A stretch of 64,000 nt of DNA, taken from assembly GCA_007922225.1 (NCBI GenBank), contig ML679962.1:29929563-29993562 (forward strand). The letters are read 5' to 3'. Of the stretch, positions 35,125 to 48,655 are shown in pieces. The notes under the pieces were generated by a model. It was not told the DNA's origin, did no database searches, and worked only from the letters and a program-made list of their open reading frames with translations. Both the position numbers and the translations under genes were made by a program. The stretch is from Emydura subglobosa. Taxonomy: Eukaryota; Chordata; Testudines; Chelidae. The stretch's first letter is position 1. Each line of letters starts with the position of its first letter.

Positions 35125-36973
35125 GAAACCTATACCCATTTTGCCTAGTGCAGTGCTTAGCAGTTAATAGATCTCAGCTAACTTGTCACCACATGCACAA
35201 ATCTGGTACATTTGAAACTTTAACATACAATTTAAAATTAAAATTCTGTGACTCGTTAATTCTGGTTTAATACAATTAAACAACAAAAAGAGAAAGGTCC
35301 AAACCCCCCCTTTAGATTGATTGAGACACTTCTGAACTTTGGGGAAAATCAAATTCATCACCAGCTTGCCACCCTCACATGCCAATTGCTGTTGCTGGTC
35401 AGACTGGTGTCCCGAGGAGGAGAAGGTGACAGAGTACAAGTAAGGACTCTCTGGGGCATTTGGGAAAATAAATAAGTTTGGTTGGTGGGGTTTTTTTTTG
35501 CAAAACAAACATTAAACAAGGCATTAAAATAGTGCTATAAATACAGAGGTCCTCAGTTTAGATGATACCTGGATAAGGACATAGCTATCAGCGTCTAGTG
35601 GTGTGTTAACATCTTATTTTATCTGTATACCATCTATTCAAGCAGTTCTGCAAAGTGTATGTAGTCACAAAGATTCGGCAAAGTATTTAAGCATGCCTAA
35701 CAGCTTAAAGTTAGATATGTACTTAAATACCTTGGCAAATCAGAGCCCAAATGCTTACAGACTGAGAGCCTGTAAAGTGCTGAGTGCCCTCAATTCCCAT
35801 GGACTTCAATGGGAGTTGACAGCTCTCAGACTTCTAGGCCTGAGCCCACAGCTAGAGGTTTTCAAAATAATTCAGGCCTGCGGTTTATCTCCGGTCAGCT
35901 CAAGAGCTCGCCTAGGGGGTTATAGCAGGCTGTTTCCCCTAGGCACAACTTCAAGGAAGTCCTTGATCAATTGGTATGCCAGATGGCTGCTGGTTTCCAC
36001 CGGAGGGTAATTCTGGCTTGCAAGCAGCTCAGAAATATGAATGAATGACTCTGGAACACAGCAGCTTTTTACTTTTGCAACATAAGTACAAGTAGCACAT
36101 TGAAGGTTGTATGGGGTAGGTTTACCAGTGACACTGTATCTAAAGAACCTCCTCCTCTCTTTGGCCTGTTTTCTTTTTCTCTCTTCTCTTTCTTCATTCA
36201 GAAGCTTTTGCCACAACAGATGCAGATTCAGTTTCTGACTGGATGGTGAGAGTGCCAGACATAACAGTCATTTGTCACCAAACTGGTAAAAATGATGACT
36301 TACCAGCTTGTTTTCCTTCCATTTGATTATATTTCTTTTGGAAGAGGAAGAAATTTTAATTAGATCTGGCTAAGGAGGAGAAAAATACAGCACGATATAA
36401 AAAGCGATACTGAGAGGGGAGGGGAAATCATATTCAACGAAGTAATGTCTGAAGGGCTCTATGTTTACTTGGGCGAGTCCCCATGACTTTTGGTGCTTCT
36501 CACTAGCAGTTCCCCTTTCCCTATGCATCTCATCCTTCACATGAGTCATGATGCATTTATGTTACAGGAATACTCAGCACGTGCTAGGTGCCTTCCACAC
36601 CCATAGGGAAATATACACCCTGCCCCAGAACTGCATATTCTAAAAAGGTACGGACACATGAAGGATGGGGAGATGGGATAACGCATACTGGACAAGCAGA
36701 CCAAGCAGGGTCTTCTGGCCCCTTCCTTTTAAATCACCATTTATTTTTTCCTGCACTGAAATAGAGGCATCCAAGATGTTGGTTTTTTTTTTTTTAAATA
36801 TCCATTGACAATGGGTCCAATATGCAAAGCTTACATCAGCAGCCGATTTAGATTGTGAAGCCACAAACTTCAGCCATATGCTGATCAGGGGGTTGGTTTG
36901 GCCCCTTATACAGAGATAGGAGTCAGGTGCAAAGGGTCAGATTCAGAGATGATGGATAAAGTGACACAAGTTG

Positions 36974-37065
36974 AATCATAGAAGATTAGGGTTGGAAGGG
37001 ACCTCAGGAGGTCATCTAGTCCAACCCCCTGCTCAAAGCAGGACCAACCCCAACTAAATCCGTTG
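36974..37065 (-). mobile_element. CR1 LINE, extreme 3' end
   Basis: On the plus strand this reads AATCATAGAAGATTAGGG, then GGTTGGAAGGGACCTC, GGTCATCTAGTCCAACCCCC and CTGCTCAAAGCAGGACC. This is the reverse of the CR1 3' untranslated end, whose terminal ATTCTATGATT unit lies at the left edge. Only about 90 bp remain. Confidence 0.85.
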
Positions 37066-37255
37066 GATCTCTTAGACTCCCTTTGATCTTTTCCTTCCCT
37101 CTCTGAGTAAGGTGCAATATGACTGTGACACATGTGTGCTGCTGCTAAGAGACTGGTCTTTATTTCCTGGCATCAGTTGCATGACATGGGCCAGGCTAAC
37201 AAAAGGTTATACCCCTGTCAGGGGTCACTATCCATCAGCTCCAATGCCTAATGTT

Positions 37256-37352
37256 AGATAAGAGAGCCAAGGTGGGTGGGGTAACATCTTTTATTGGACC
37301 AATTTCTGCTGGTGAGAGAGAACAAGGGACTGTCACAGCTACAGCACTGCAT
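37256..37352 (+). repeat. Fragment of the same foldback repeat family
   Basis: Contains GGGTAACATCTTTTATTGGA, a GGTGAGAGAGAACAAG segment and a tail ACAGCTACAGCACTGCAT. One arm and the middle are lost. Confidence 0.6.
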
Positions 37353-37587
37353 ACAGTAATGACACAGTAGCATAAGTTACCCTTCTACTGGATTATTGGT
37401 AGGGGAGCTGAAGTAATGAGTGTCTACTTTAACCGTTTTCAGTGATTGGTCCATTTCCTAATGTAGATAAGACTATTAAGATCCATGCCAGCTGCAACTG
37501 CTATTTAAACATGGTGCTAGCAGCCTTTTAGTATGGTTTGTTGAGCAGGATGGACAGAATTTTTTGTGAACCATATTAACTTACTTA

Positions 37588-37650
37588 GATTGTAAACTCT
37601 TTGGCCTGGGATTATCTTTTTGTTGTATTTGTACAGTATGGGCCATGATT
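37588..37650 (+). repeat. Interspersed repeat, TTGTAAR..GTACAG family (5' part)
   Basis: TTAGATTGTAAACTCTTTGG, CCTGGGATTATCTTTTTGTT and ATTTGTACAGTATGGGCC match the head of the family. Confidence 0.55.
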
Positions 37651-37732
37651 CAGGAACTTAGACACTTTTGCAATACACATAATATATAATAATAAAAAGC
37701 CAAACTAGTCTATAGCCTACCCTGCAGGTCAA

Positions 37733-38185
37733 CAGTTCCCAACCTGGAGGGTGGGACCCCCATGGGGGGACACCAAAGATTACAGAGAGTCCATGAGGCT
37801 TCAGTAATAGTGAGGTAATTTAGGCCCTCTGAGCTCCGCACCAGGCGCAGCAGCCACGAACTCCACATTGGCCAGAGCAGAGGATCAGCACTGGCCAAGT
37901 GCCTGGCCAGAAAGGAGCAGCCCCAGCCAGTGGGGGACTGGAGCCAGGGCCCGCCTCCATTACCCTCAGTCCATGAGGGACGGGAAGAGATGGGGCCACG
38001 TAGGGTGTGAAGTGGTGGCTGCGCCAGGGAAGGCGTAGCTTCTTACTCCGGTAAGAGTAATTTATTATTAATTATTATTAATGTAATTCAGTATTATTAC
38101 TATCATATGTGTTTATAGGGGTAGTGTGTGTTTTACCTAGTGTTAACCAGTAGGGCTTTCATTCAAAAAGGGTGGAAACCATTAA
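37733..38185. mobile_element. Probable hAT-type element, worn ends
   Basis: Starts CAGTTCCCAACCTGGAGG with GGGACCCCCATGGGGGG close behind, and ends near a degraded GGGTGGAAACCATT, the expected reverse of the start. No clear target duplication remains. The interior is GC-rich in its left half and ends with an AT-rich TTATTA run. Confidence 0.45.
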
Positions 38186-41100
38186 GTGGTCCACAGCCTG
38201 GTTTTTAAACACAGCTTTCTACAGGGCTGTGGGGTGATAATCAACGTCCATACTGACCATGGAAATTGTGCTACAGTCAGAGTAGCAAGCACTAGTATCA
38301 GCTATTGCAGTCAGGGCCTAGATGTGAAGCTGCTTTTGGAAGAGTTATCCAAACTGATTTTGAAGTTGTCATCCAAATGGCAGCACTATTATCAAGTCAG
38401 CGGACAAGGAAGAGGTCAAATAATTCAAAACCATAAAGTCGGTGGCGGGGATTTGTTAAGACAACTGAAGAATAATTATTGCTACAGCCTCTGGCTAGAG
38501 ATGCAGCTAGACTATATGATTAAAGGGGAAGGACTCTTCAGTTCTGCCTCCTTGTTTAACAGCAAGTAACCAGTCCACACACAAGGAGATCTCTTGCTTT
38601 AATACTCAGTGGGAGGCTGCCCTGCTCTATGAGTTAGATGCTTGTTAGTCTCTAGATTAGATACTGCATAATTAAGGGGCATGCAAAAAGTAGAGGTCCT
38701 TAGTAAATGGGAAACTTAACAGCAAGGAGAGGACTCTGGTCCTTGAGATACAGCATAAGAATATATGAAATAGGAACCTGTTAGAAATTATCCACAGTTG
38801 TAATACAGAATTTTCATACATACCTATGAGAATTAGGCACCTAATTCTCACAGAAAGTCAATTAGAGTTGGGCTCCTAAGGGCTTTTGAAAATCCAACCC
38901 ATCATGTCTACTTATTTATATTCAAAACCTGAGTAACCCTGCCTCTCCTCCAAGGATAGGGAAGAAGAGGTGAGAAAGGACTCTCTATTACAAACCACAA
39001 AATCTATCTATTTTTCTCTCTCCTACAAAGCTCACCATTTTTTATTTGACTCATCCCCTGCCTGTACCGTCTCGCAGCCTCTTTTGCACATAGGAAATGA
39101 CGCAAAAGAAGCTACTTGTTCAAATATCAAAAACTATTAGTATTTTGTTTAAAAAAACAAACAAACCCTAAATATATCATGGGAGAATTAATAAAACACA
39201 CAAGAGTTCTTGCACCCTCTACAATCATATTTTCATCTATGCTTATAGTAGGCATTGCTAGGCTACACTGAATAGCAATATTACCACCATGTAATCATGA
39301 GCCAATCAACAAAAGTGCTGAGCACCCCCAGATCCCATTGAATTCATTTGGAGCCCTGGTTTTCCAGCACCTCTGAAAATTAGGCCCACTAACTAAACAT
39401 ATCTACATTCATTCCTAAATCTGGCCCAGTACTAGAATATCTTGATTCTCAGGCTTTTGTCTATGGAATAGTATTGCTAACAGCTGTACAAGGAACATTT
39501 TTGTAATGCTATGGTTCATCACTGGGTTTTATGTTAATACTGTAACAGAAGTAATATAAATGTGATTAATAATATCTTAACCTAATGACTACATTCTTAC
39601 GGTAAGATCTAACTAGAAAGAAACTCATTAAAGAAACAGTAGCTACTCTTATCCTACTGTGTATGTTGCTTTATGTGAAGTTACAGTGAGAGGTTTCTTT
39701 ATTCAGCAATTTGATGCTTTGAAATAGTGTGATCCCCAAAACACTCACAATTTATAGAACAGACTTTAATGGAACTATGGTGAATAGGAGCTAATCTTTG
39801 GTTTCTTTGTTTCTTTCTCTGGGATACAGCTGGTCATTTAAGGCTTCTGCATATATGTATACATTACACAGGGTTGCTGTGATCTGTGGGATTTTAAAAA
39901 ATTAGCCGATATAAACATAGTTTACTTTGATGTTAGTAAAATAAACTGTGGGCTTTTTTGGGAACCCAAATACAAATACTTACCATATATTTCTTCTTCT
40001 TCTTGGAGGTGCTTGGCACCAACTGTAACCCAGTGAATGAATCACTGGTGCGGGAGTACAGCACATAGAACGTACGGTATTTTGTCTTCACTCATTCTCT
40101 GCCAAATTAAGTGTGTAGCAAATTCTCTCTCTCTGCTGCATTTGTTCCTTGATACACTTTTTAAGTGTACAAGCGCCAAGTGTGAGAAAACACCACACCT
40201 TAAGGTCCAGATCTGGCAAAGAGCTGTGTGTAGACAGACACATGTACCTGCCTTGAGCTCCAATGAGTTCAAACAGTCTGCAGCAGCTCAGGGTTCCAGG
40301 CCCATCACTGAAGTCAGTGCGGCTCTGGGACAGTGCAGGAACTCCAGGCAGGATCAGGGCCATTTTTAAAGGCAAATTCATTGCTTGTGAACGGTAGCAG
40401 GCTGACTGCCCCGGCGGTGGGAGGCCTCCTTATCCACCAGCTAGGCACAGCATGGGAACCAGCATGCCAAAATCCTGACCCACAGGGACCACCTCTAGGA
40501 CAAAGAAAAATTCATCCCCATCTCTGCTCAGTCCATGACTTTCCTCATAAAGCCTCCAAGAAAGGTGCCCGTTAGTGCTAACAGTGGGGGTATTTTGAGG
40601 AGAAGTACATCTCCCCTCTAGAGCAGGGCCCAAGACTTCTCACCTAAGCCACTGAGCAGTTATATGGTAAGAACTTTCAGTCACTACCAACTTAGGCTTG
40701 ATTTGAAGTGGCAAGTTAGAGGTTAAATATTCTCAGCACCAATCTCTTGAGGGAAGAGAGATAAGATGGAACATTAAGATTTGCGTGCTGTTCTATCAGG
40801 AGATGAGGCTGAATGATTATATTCTTCTCTAAGCCATTCCTCTAAGCATTTTTTTATAACCTACCTCAGAAGGCTCTTAAATATAAGCATCTCCACACTA
40901 ATTCAGATACTTGATCGTTTCTGTAACAGCTGCACAGCAGATCTCCTCAGACCAAGTTTTATCTCAGCTGCACTCCTTTCATCACGGAAAAGGACTGTTT
41001 GACAGGCCTTTAACTTTATGATAATTCACCGATAGCCAAATCCAATAGCTGAGGCAGGGCAAGTAGCTGGAACAAGAACACACCCTAATTTTCAAGCTTA

Positions 41101-42469
41101 CAAAATGCACTCCGTTGTGTGCGATGGAAAGGTCACTGTGAGAAACAGTTCAGTTGGCAATTACTCCATACAAGTCCTTTTGGTCCAGGTAGGTTCTCAG
41201 CCTTATATGCTACTGGATGTTCTCTCAGTTAACTCAGGAGTTGTCTCTATGAGAGGTGACCTGATTCACTGGAAAATTAAATGCTGGTTGCCCACAAAGG
41301 ACTTGCCTAGACCAAGACACTGCAGAAAAAATAAAATTCCAGAAGACATGCACATTAACACAATGAAAACCTGGGTGCTGTCATCACCCCCTGCTGTACC
41401 AGCTTTTTGATGTCTGAGCCACTCTTCTCCATAGTAGGCTGTGTCGACACTAGAGCCTGTTCTCCCACACTGTGCATAAATGTAATAGTCTGGCTGAATC
41501 TAACCCTAGACAGGACACTGCTTTGTAAGTCACAAATCTGAGTTTAAAGAGCAAATTATTTTTGTTGCAAAGTGTTCCTTATCACCCCCTCAAATCAGTG
41601 AATTTAGCCCAGGAGTTTAAACAGCTCCTCAGTGAGGACCAACATGCTTTCTTCTGATCGCGTGAACGGTCATTTACACTGGCCGGCAAACCTACATTAG
41701 GTGGAGCTGGTAGCACCACCGATAGTTAAGGTTGTCTGACACTGATTACAGGACCTTGTTTTCAGTTGCTTATAGCTTTGTCTATCTTTAACCACCTAGG
41801 CTGAAGTTGTCCATAGCGTGAATCTGCCTCAGGCCAGATTTTTGTTTGAGGGTGGGGGAAGGGGAGCTAAAATGGTTCAGTGGCTTCTGAGAATATGATT
41901 ACGGGAAACAAGTTGTTTTTGCCCGTGTTAAAAAATGTCTTACAGCCATTTTGTTGAGATGCTCCTGTGAGAAACATATCCAAATCTGGCCAGTTTATAA
42001 GCCAGTTTGCACATGATCAGCAGACATGTTAGAGTTGGCAGCTGTTTTCTCTGGAGTCAGTCAGTGCGGCATGTGCTACAGCCACTCACAGCTCCCATGT
42101 GTCCATAAGAATGCGCAAGCACCAGCCCCACCAAGCCACTGAGGATACTCCAGGGCTGCAGAATTTAAGCAGGACTTTCCCTCCACTTGCTCATCCTGGC
42201 TACCAGGGCCTGCTGTGGTAGCAGTTAGAGGAACAAAGAAAAGAGACTGTCTCTCCTGGGCTTTCAATGCCCACCTGCTGGTGCCCAGGCAGCATGGAGG
42301 AGGAAAAACCTGAATTTAATTCAGAGGGGACAAGAGCTGGAGCTAGGCTCTTGGAGGAAGAGGATATAATGCGGGGTGTTTAGTGAATGAGGCTGTTGTC
42401 CATAGGACAGAAGTTGGAAGATGTGTAGTGAATGAGGCAGGGAATTACAGAAAGAGAAAGGAGGGTCTC
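38186..42469. other. Intergenic, no gene seen
   Basis: Short frames up to 127 aa (38186-38569) have no recognisable domain and AT-rich codon use. Palindromic repeat pieces at 38822 and 39310 are the only recognised items. Confidence 0.5.
38822..38905. repeat. Palindromic GGCTTTTGAAAATCC repeat
   Basis: AGAATTAGGCACCTAATTCT is itself palindromic, followed by CAATTAGAGTTGGGCTCCTA and AGGGCTTTTGAAAATCC. Same family as 26025. Confidence 0.55.
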
Positions 42470-42860
42470 ATAGTTAAGGCATTTGAATGTTGCCCTGGAT
42501 AACAGGATTCTATCCCTGCCTCTGGCCAAAGAGTTCCTAGGTGATGCTGGGCAAGTCTCTCAAACCAAGCTTTTCACAGGTGATCACTAATTGTATGTTC
42601 CTCATTTTCTGGGTGCCTGACTTGAGACTCTGGGGCCTGAGCGGCAGTACTCAGCAACAACTGAAGTCAATGGGAGCTTTGAACATATGAAGTGCTACAT
42701 GATGCTAAGCACAGTGAAAAATCAGATTGTAGGCATCTGAAATTTGACACCCCAAACTAGTGGACAATTTTGACCTTAATCTCCTGGTGCCTCCATTCCC
42801 CATGTATATAATGGGGATGATAATAGACTCATTTCATCGGGGTATTGTGAAAATAAATCA
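42470..42860 (+). repeat. MIR-like SINE split by a second repeat
   Basis: GATTCTATCCCTGCCTCTGG and GATGCTGGGCAAGTCTCTCA mark the left half. CTGGTGCCTCCATTCCCCAT and ATAATGGGGATGATAATAGA mark the right half. Between them (about 42580-42770) is a segment with GAAGTCAATGGGAGCTTTGA and GTGCCTGACTTGAGACTC that looks like another repeat. Confidence 0.55.
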
Positions 42861-44179
42861 ATTATGGTTGTCAAGTACTCAGATACCATAGTGATGATGC
42901 CATAGAAAAGCACATGAGGAAATCAATTAACTCTGTCTTTGGACCAGGGTTTGTAAGTGTGCAGTAAATACAACCTAGGGCCACACGGTGAACCAAAATA
43001 GTGGAATAACTGCACACTCTGTGGACTGAGTGAGGCAGGGATCCTATGGGACCATGTAATTCAAGGCTGTATCATCAGGCATACGCACAAGTTGGGCGAA
43101 TAAGGTTAGGCACGCAACCTTAATTCTGGCATCTCCTAATTTTTGAGTATTTGACTTTGTAACTTTAACATTCTTTTAGTGTAGTTTTTTGTGTGTAATT
43201 TTATTTAGAATGGTTATGCTCAAAAAAATTAGTCACCTAGAATATGTGTATGAGTTCAACACCATCTTGCCAGAGAGAGCAGCTTGGAACAAACTTCAGT
43301 TGAAGCCTGATGATGTTTAAAACAAAAAAACCAGAAGGCAATTTATTAAACTCATACTGATGCCATTGGGATGCAGTGACGAAATCACTCCGCACTCCAG
43401 AAAATAGGAACAGATTTAGAAAACTGTGACCGGTCTAAAAGGACACAGCAATTAAAATACTTAGAGCCAGTTCTTACTACTCTGTAAACATTCCTGTGAA
43501 AATGGCATACAAACAGGTTAGCACATCCATTAATGGAAGCATCATATTGTTTAAAAGGAGAAAATCTTTCCTTACGAATGTAATTATACTGTATCGATAA
43601 ACCATATGCTGTACAAACCTGGGTTTGATCTCGCCAACACTTGTTACCAAGCATAGAGCTGGCTTCACTGGGAGAACTACTCACTGTACATACGGCATTG
43701 GGTAAGAGGGAATTTGCAAGAACAAACCTTATAATGCCACAAGTCCAGTGAAGAAGGCAAAAGAAGCTTACATGTGCAAACACTCCATGTGTGAGAACAT
43801 CATTTTATAGATGCTACGTAGTGATCAGTAGAAGCTCAGCAGTCTAGCCTGATGTAGCGTAAGAGATCTAGATCTATGGCCCCCTACTGCGCCTCACAGA
43901 GCAACATTGGCCCGATCCTCTTCCATTGACTTGAGTGGCACTGGATCGAGCTGTGTGACCCTAAACTGTCACTGACTTCAGGGCTGGAACGTGTGATCAA
44001 CCCCGTGGCCTTCCTGCATGTATGCTACACTTGGACCTCCCCAGTGGGGAAGCTGAATATCTGCCAATCCCTTTTCAGTTATAGTAAAAGGCATGCCACT
44101 TTGTGCCTTCTCCCCAGCCTGTCCTGAACCATCTGACCAATACAAAAGGTTGGCTTATAGGCTAGCATTTTGAAGGCAA

Positions 44180-44290
44180 GTCACTTCTCTCTCTGAACCC
44201 TCATCTGTAAAATAGGAATGATTATACTTACACTTGTGCAAAGTGGTTCAAGGCCTATAGAAATGCTCTATGTAAGAGCTATCATTATTC
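44180..44290 (+). repeat. MIR-like SINE, 3' half
   Basis: Contains CTCATCTGTAAAATAGGAAT, AAGTGGTTCAAGGCCTATAG and AATGCTCTATGTAAGAGCTA then TCATTATT, the usual reptile MIR/L2-type tail. Confidence 0.6.
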
Positions 44291-45060
44291 TGCAAGGAAC
44301 ACCTCAGGGCCCAACCCTGGGGGACAGGGCCAAACCAGCTTAGCATAGCCTGAATAAAAGCCTGAACACAGGAAATTGAATTTACACTGGAGAGCTGTAA
44401 GGAGTGGTGGGGACACTCTCCATGCCTCTATGAAATAAAACCTATAGAACTGAATGAAATATACCAATTTTTCTAATCTCTTATGAACCAGCCCAATTAT
44501 TACAGCGAATTATTGTGGAATTCTATAGGATGGTTCAAAGAAGCTATACAAAGGAGATCATTTGCTATGGCATACTACAGGCCTGATTCTCTAGTGTTGT
44601 GTTTGTGACACTATATTAATTATTTTTAAAACCAACATTAGGTAAAGTGATGCTGTTACCATTGAAGTCCATGTCCTCTGTCAATTTTGGGGGTTTGACA
44701 GTCATATCTTCCGGTTTTCTAAAAATCTTTTAATTCTCACAAACAGACCCACATAAACAGCAGAAGAAACAGACAGGGGTTCTGACACAGTGCCATCAAA
44801 TGCACAAAGTAAATAAATTAGAAACAGAAACTTTCCCTCCCACCTGATTTTAAGATTATAATCTTAGGTGTTCCATGTAACAATAGCAGGTAAAAAACAA
44901 AACAATCAGACAGGTGTGACTTTTTGCATTAATGTAGATAATGGTTCACAATCTGCAATCTTCACTCTTTTCTCAGGAAAAATCCCTCTTGACATCAATG
45001 GGAGTTTTGTCTAGGCAGTAATTCATTAGTAACACTATCAGAGTAATAGCAATCTAGTTA

Positions 45061-45180
45061 GATTGTAATATCTTTAGGGCAGGGACTACCTCTCATTATG
45101 TGCATGCACAGTACCTAGCACAGTGGGGCTCTGCTCTTATTTCGGGCCTGTTGATGCAACTAGAGCATTAATAAAATTGA
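45061..45180 (+). repeat. Interspersed repeat, TTGTAA..GGGCAGGGAC family
   Basis: GATTGTAATATCTTTAGGGC, AGGGACTACC, then CACAGTACCTAGCACAGTGG and GGCTCTGC, ending ATTAATAAAATTG. Nearly full length. Confidence 0.6.
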
Positions 45181-45911
45181 AGTCAAACCTCTGTAATCCC
45201 AGATAGATATCTGTGTGCCTGCACATATGCATATCTGTTCACTTCCAGTGCCTACACCAGGTTTGAGACTATGCTAATTTAGAGTTTATTTTATCCTCAC
45301 AGTGTCTGCTTGTACCCTGCAGCAATTTATGTTTTGGACTTGTCTGTTTGATACTGGCATACTATTCAAATGTAGACTAGGATTGCATAAAACCAGTTTG
45401 TTGAATTTCATTTCCACTCCATAATATTTAGATTAAAATACAAAAATAAAGTAAGTGAGATCACTGCAACAAGAGTATTAGAGCTAATGAAAGTAGCTAC
45501 AAAATAAAGTGTGTGTCAAATTAAGTAAAAATCAAGTAAGTATCAAACTAAATCACTCGAGGCATACAACAAATGCAGAGTCATTGCATCAAACCTCTGT
45601 CTGTTACACAAGGGAACATTTTAAACACCCACAAATCTCTGACTTTGCTGGCATATTCCTCAAAAGCTGGAGCTCCAGGCTATAGTTCCACCCATGGAAA
45701 CAACCGGATTTTTATCACTTCGGATAACAATTATTTTGAACCCTGAAATATCTACTGATGTTGTTACTCCATCCCACCAGTAGGGGTCAGATTATATATT
45801 ACACATTAGAGGTTTCATGGCAATAGCCAGAACAACAACAGAACAAACATGAATCTTAGCTAAATTTGAGTTTTCCTATAATGGGTTTTTTTTACTCATG
45901 CTTCATAGCAC

Positions 45912-45946
<35 letters not shown>

Positions 45947-47839
45947 CTTAATAATAAATGCATCCCCACAACATTTAAGTGCAAAAATTAAATTAACACC
46001 TATTCAGCTAATTAAATATTTATAAATAGACTGGACCAAGCACTGAGGATATAGTTTAGGGAACAAGTGTGAACTAGCTCCAGATGAACTTGTCCATCTC
46101 TAATTTCTATTATTTTTTTTTCTACCTCTTTCACCATTAGGAGCAGTCCTACAAATTTTATATTCAATTTATCACTTTTCTATTGGTCTTTTGAACCACT
46201 CTGTAGAATTTAATATAAAATTAAACCCAATTTGAGAATTTCATAGAATATTAAAAACATTAGGAAAAGTCTCATTCTCTATCTAACTGCATGTGGTTTT
46301 TTAGAGTTTAATTTCTATTTATCTATTACATTTTACAGGACTTTGCCTTAAAGGTAGGTTGATTAGCACACTGAAAAATTAGTTACGAACATTCAGAAAG
46401 AAAGATTAAGTTGTGAAATACAGGCCACATATTATCTAGAGGCCCATACAATTTCCTAGGCCTGTATTTAGATCAAAATGTGGTTTTGGCCTCGAAAATT
46501 CCCATGGGGCATCCACAATTTAGCTGCTTTAGAGCATAGATTCAAGAGCCAAAAAATTAAATTCAGCTCTGCTCTCCTGAGCTCAGAATCCAGGTTTTGG
46601 CAACAGTATCTCCATCCCTGAATAGCATAGGTATGAATCTTCTGCAGTCATTGCCAGTGCCCACCCAGACATTATATTGACTCAGCTAAGTATGTTCAAC
46701 AAGAACATTAACATATGTGCATGGGGTGAGCTCAGTTTACAAACATCAACAGTCCTTAAAGGAAAAACACATGCTGATGGCTTAGCACTGCCCATTCTGC
46801 ACTCTGATTTCTACATATCCCAGCTCCGGATAAAGATGTTATGGGCTGTATGTTATTCTTCTGTGAAATCCCCCACATTCACAGCAAGAACAAAGATTTT
46901 GGTGAAAGCAAGTTTTTGGGATATATTTTAAAGATAAATTCTCCATTAGTAACTCTGACCTCTCTCCTCTAATCTCCAGCCAACCAAAAACCATACCAAC
47001 CTTGTTTAAATAAAGCCGTGCGGAAGTAAGTGTATTAACTGCTGGGACATACAGGCAAGTTCCTTTCCAGCAGTTCACTGAACCACTGAATGCCACCATA
47101 CCAGTTATGGATGCTGGAAGCTTCTGAAGCAAGCAGTGAGAGAAGGAATAGCAACCCTGTCCCCAGTGGTTTAGCTGGCTTTTTATAAACATTTTCTTTG
47201 GGCTCAGGCCTCATCTTCTCGGCCAGCTATTTCCCTCCCTACTGAAAAATGTATGATGAAAATACCAGATTTTCTGCTTTTCAGGAATCCGCACAGAAAT
47301 ACAAGTTCCAACTGTATTTACAAACAGCATGAGTTCTCCAACGCAGCTCCATCGCCTTTGCTTGTTTCCACTGGAGAGCTCAGTTATTTTGAGAAGAAAA
47401 GATCCTTAGAGGATACCTTCTCTGTCCCCAAGTTGGGTCATGGGAGCAGCAGTCAGATGGGTACAAAATGAACCAGCTCCCCTCCCCACGCAAATTTAAG
47501 TGTTCAGAGGTTGGAAATAAGGGACTCAACTCCATTATCACTCCCCTTTGAGGAGCCTGATTTGTCTTGCGAACCCTAAAGATTCACCTCACTTAAAAAC
47601 TACTTGCTTACAAAATCAGACAAAAATATAAAAAAAGCATGCTATTACTGAAGAATTGTTAACATTCTAATTTTTACCATATAATTATAAAATAAATCAA
47701 CTGAAATATAAATATTGTATTTGCCTTTCAATGTATAGAGCAGTATAAACAAGTCATTTTCTGTATAAAATTTTAGTTTGTACTGACTTTGCTAGTGCTT
47801 TTTATGTAGCCTGTTGTAAAACTAGACAAATACCTAGAT
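45181..47839. other. Intergenic, no gene seen
   Basis: Very AT-rich around the AC microsatellite at 45915. No supported frames. Confidence 0.5.
45915..45945. repeat. (AC)n microsatellite
   Basis: About 15 uninterrupted AC units. Likely length-polymorphic. Confidence 0.95.
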
Positions 47840-47909
47840 GAATTGATGTACCCCCTGGAAGACCTCTGTATACCCCCAGGGGTAAGCATGCTCTAGTTCA
47901 GAACCACTG
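47840..47909. mobile_element. End fragment of a hAT-type MITE
   Basis: Ends in AGTTCAGAACCACTG (reverse: CAGTGGTTCTGAACT), with ACCCCCAGGGGTAAGCATG before it. The left terminus is missing. Confidence 0.55.
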
Positions 47910-47969
47910 TTTTAGGGGAAAGTGGAGGCTTGTTTTGGGTGGAGATTGTTCAGTCCCCTAGTGGATATC

Positions 47970-48102
47970 AGGGCTTGTCTATGCTGGGATTTTAGCCACT
48001 AGCGCACACCTTGTTTAGACACCAGTACTGCTTACCCTGGTTTCATATAGGTGCACATCCTGAGTTTAAACAGCTGTCTAAAATCCCAGGGTAGACAAGG
48101 CC
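47970..48102. repeat. CTTGTCTACACT-type MITE with long inverted ends
   Basis: The left end GGGCTTGTCTATGCTGGGAT then TTTAG is mirrored at the right by CTAAAATCCCAGGGTAGACA then AGGCC. About 22 of 25 positions pair by eye. This is the clearest copy of the family in the window. Confidence 0.7.
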
Positions 48103-48582
48103 AGAGTCAATTTGCTCTATTTATTTTAATTGCATGCAAGTCCCTAGAGACTGACAGATACATTTTAAAAATACATAATCATCAAACATGTTAGTTCTGC
48201 TCCTTCTCATTCCTGTTGTCTTCCATATGCAAGTGCACTGCTCTTCTCCCCAATGTTGTGGTTTAGCTTTTCTTCTCTCACACCTATTTTCAGACAGCTG
48301 ACAAAGAGCCAGGCGCCCCCCTTGATCCAGACTCGAACCTTCACTGGACTTACCCAGCAGGAAGAGTTAAACTTGGCCAGGGACTTAAAGGTTGGTAGAT
48401 GCAGCCAGGATATTGACTGGAAATAAATAAATGCACCCCTCTGGTTAATTTCCATCCTAGTATTGTTAACATTTCTCCTTTACAAATGCAGCTGAATCAT
48501 CTGAATAATGCAGAGTGCCAGAGATATACTTTTTTTTTTATTTATTTTTTAAATAGAGAGAGCGTAAAGGTGCTTGAAAGCT

Positions 48583-48655
48583 CATCTCTCTCACCAGCAG
48601 AAGCTGCTCCAATAAAAGATATTACTTAACCTAGCTGGTCTCTCTAATACACACC
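48583..48655 (-). repeat. Fragment of the same foldback repeat family
   Basis: Contains CCAATAAAAGATATTACTTA and CTGGTCTCTCTAATACACAC, preceded by CTCTCTCACCAGCAGAAGCT. A T-rich run lies just to its left (about 48530-48552). Confidence 0.55.

Noticed and set aside
35603..36010. 135-aa plus-strand frame
   Set aside because: No domain recognised, and the segment contains a TCAATGGGAGTT-type repeat piece at about 35807.
36974..37065. Possible conserved exon because of its high similarity to many vertebrate loci
   Set aside because: It is the CR1 3' end.
38186..38569. 127-aa plus-strand frame
   Set aside because: No recognisable domain, no CpG or promoter context, no splice signals tying it to other exons; a frame of this length is expected by chance in 64 kb.
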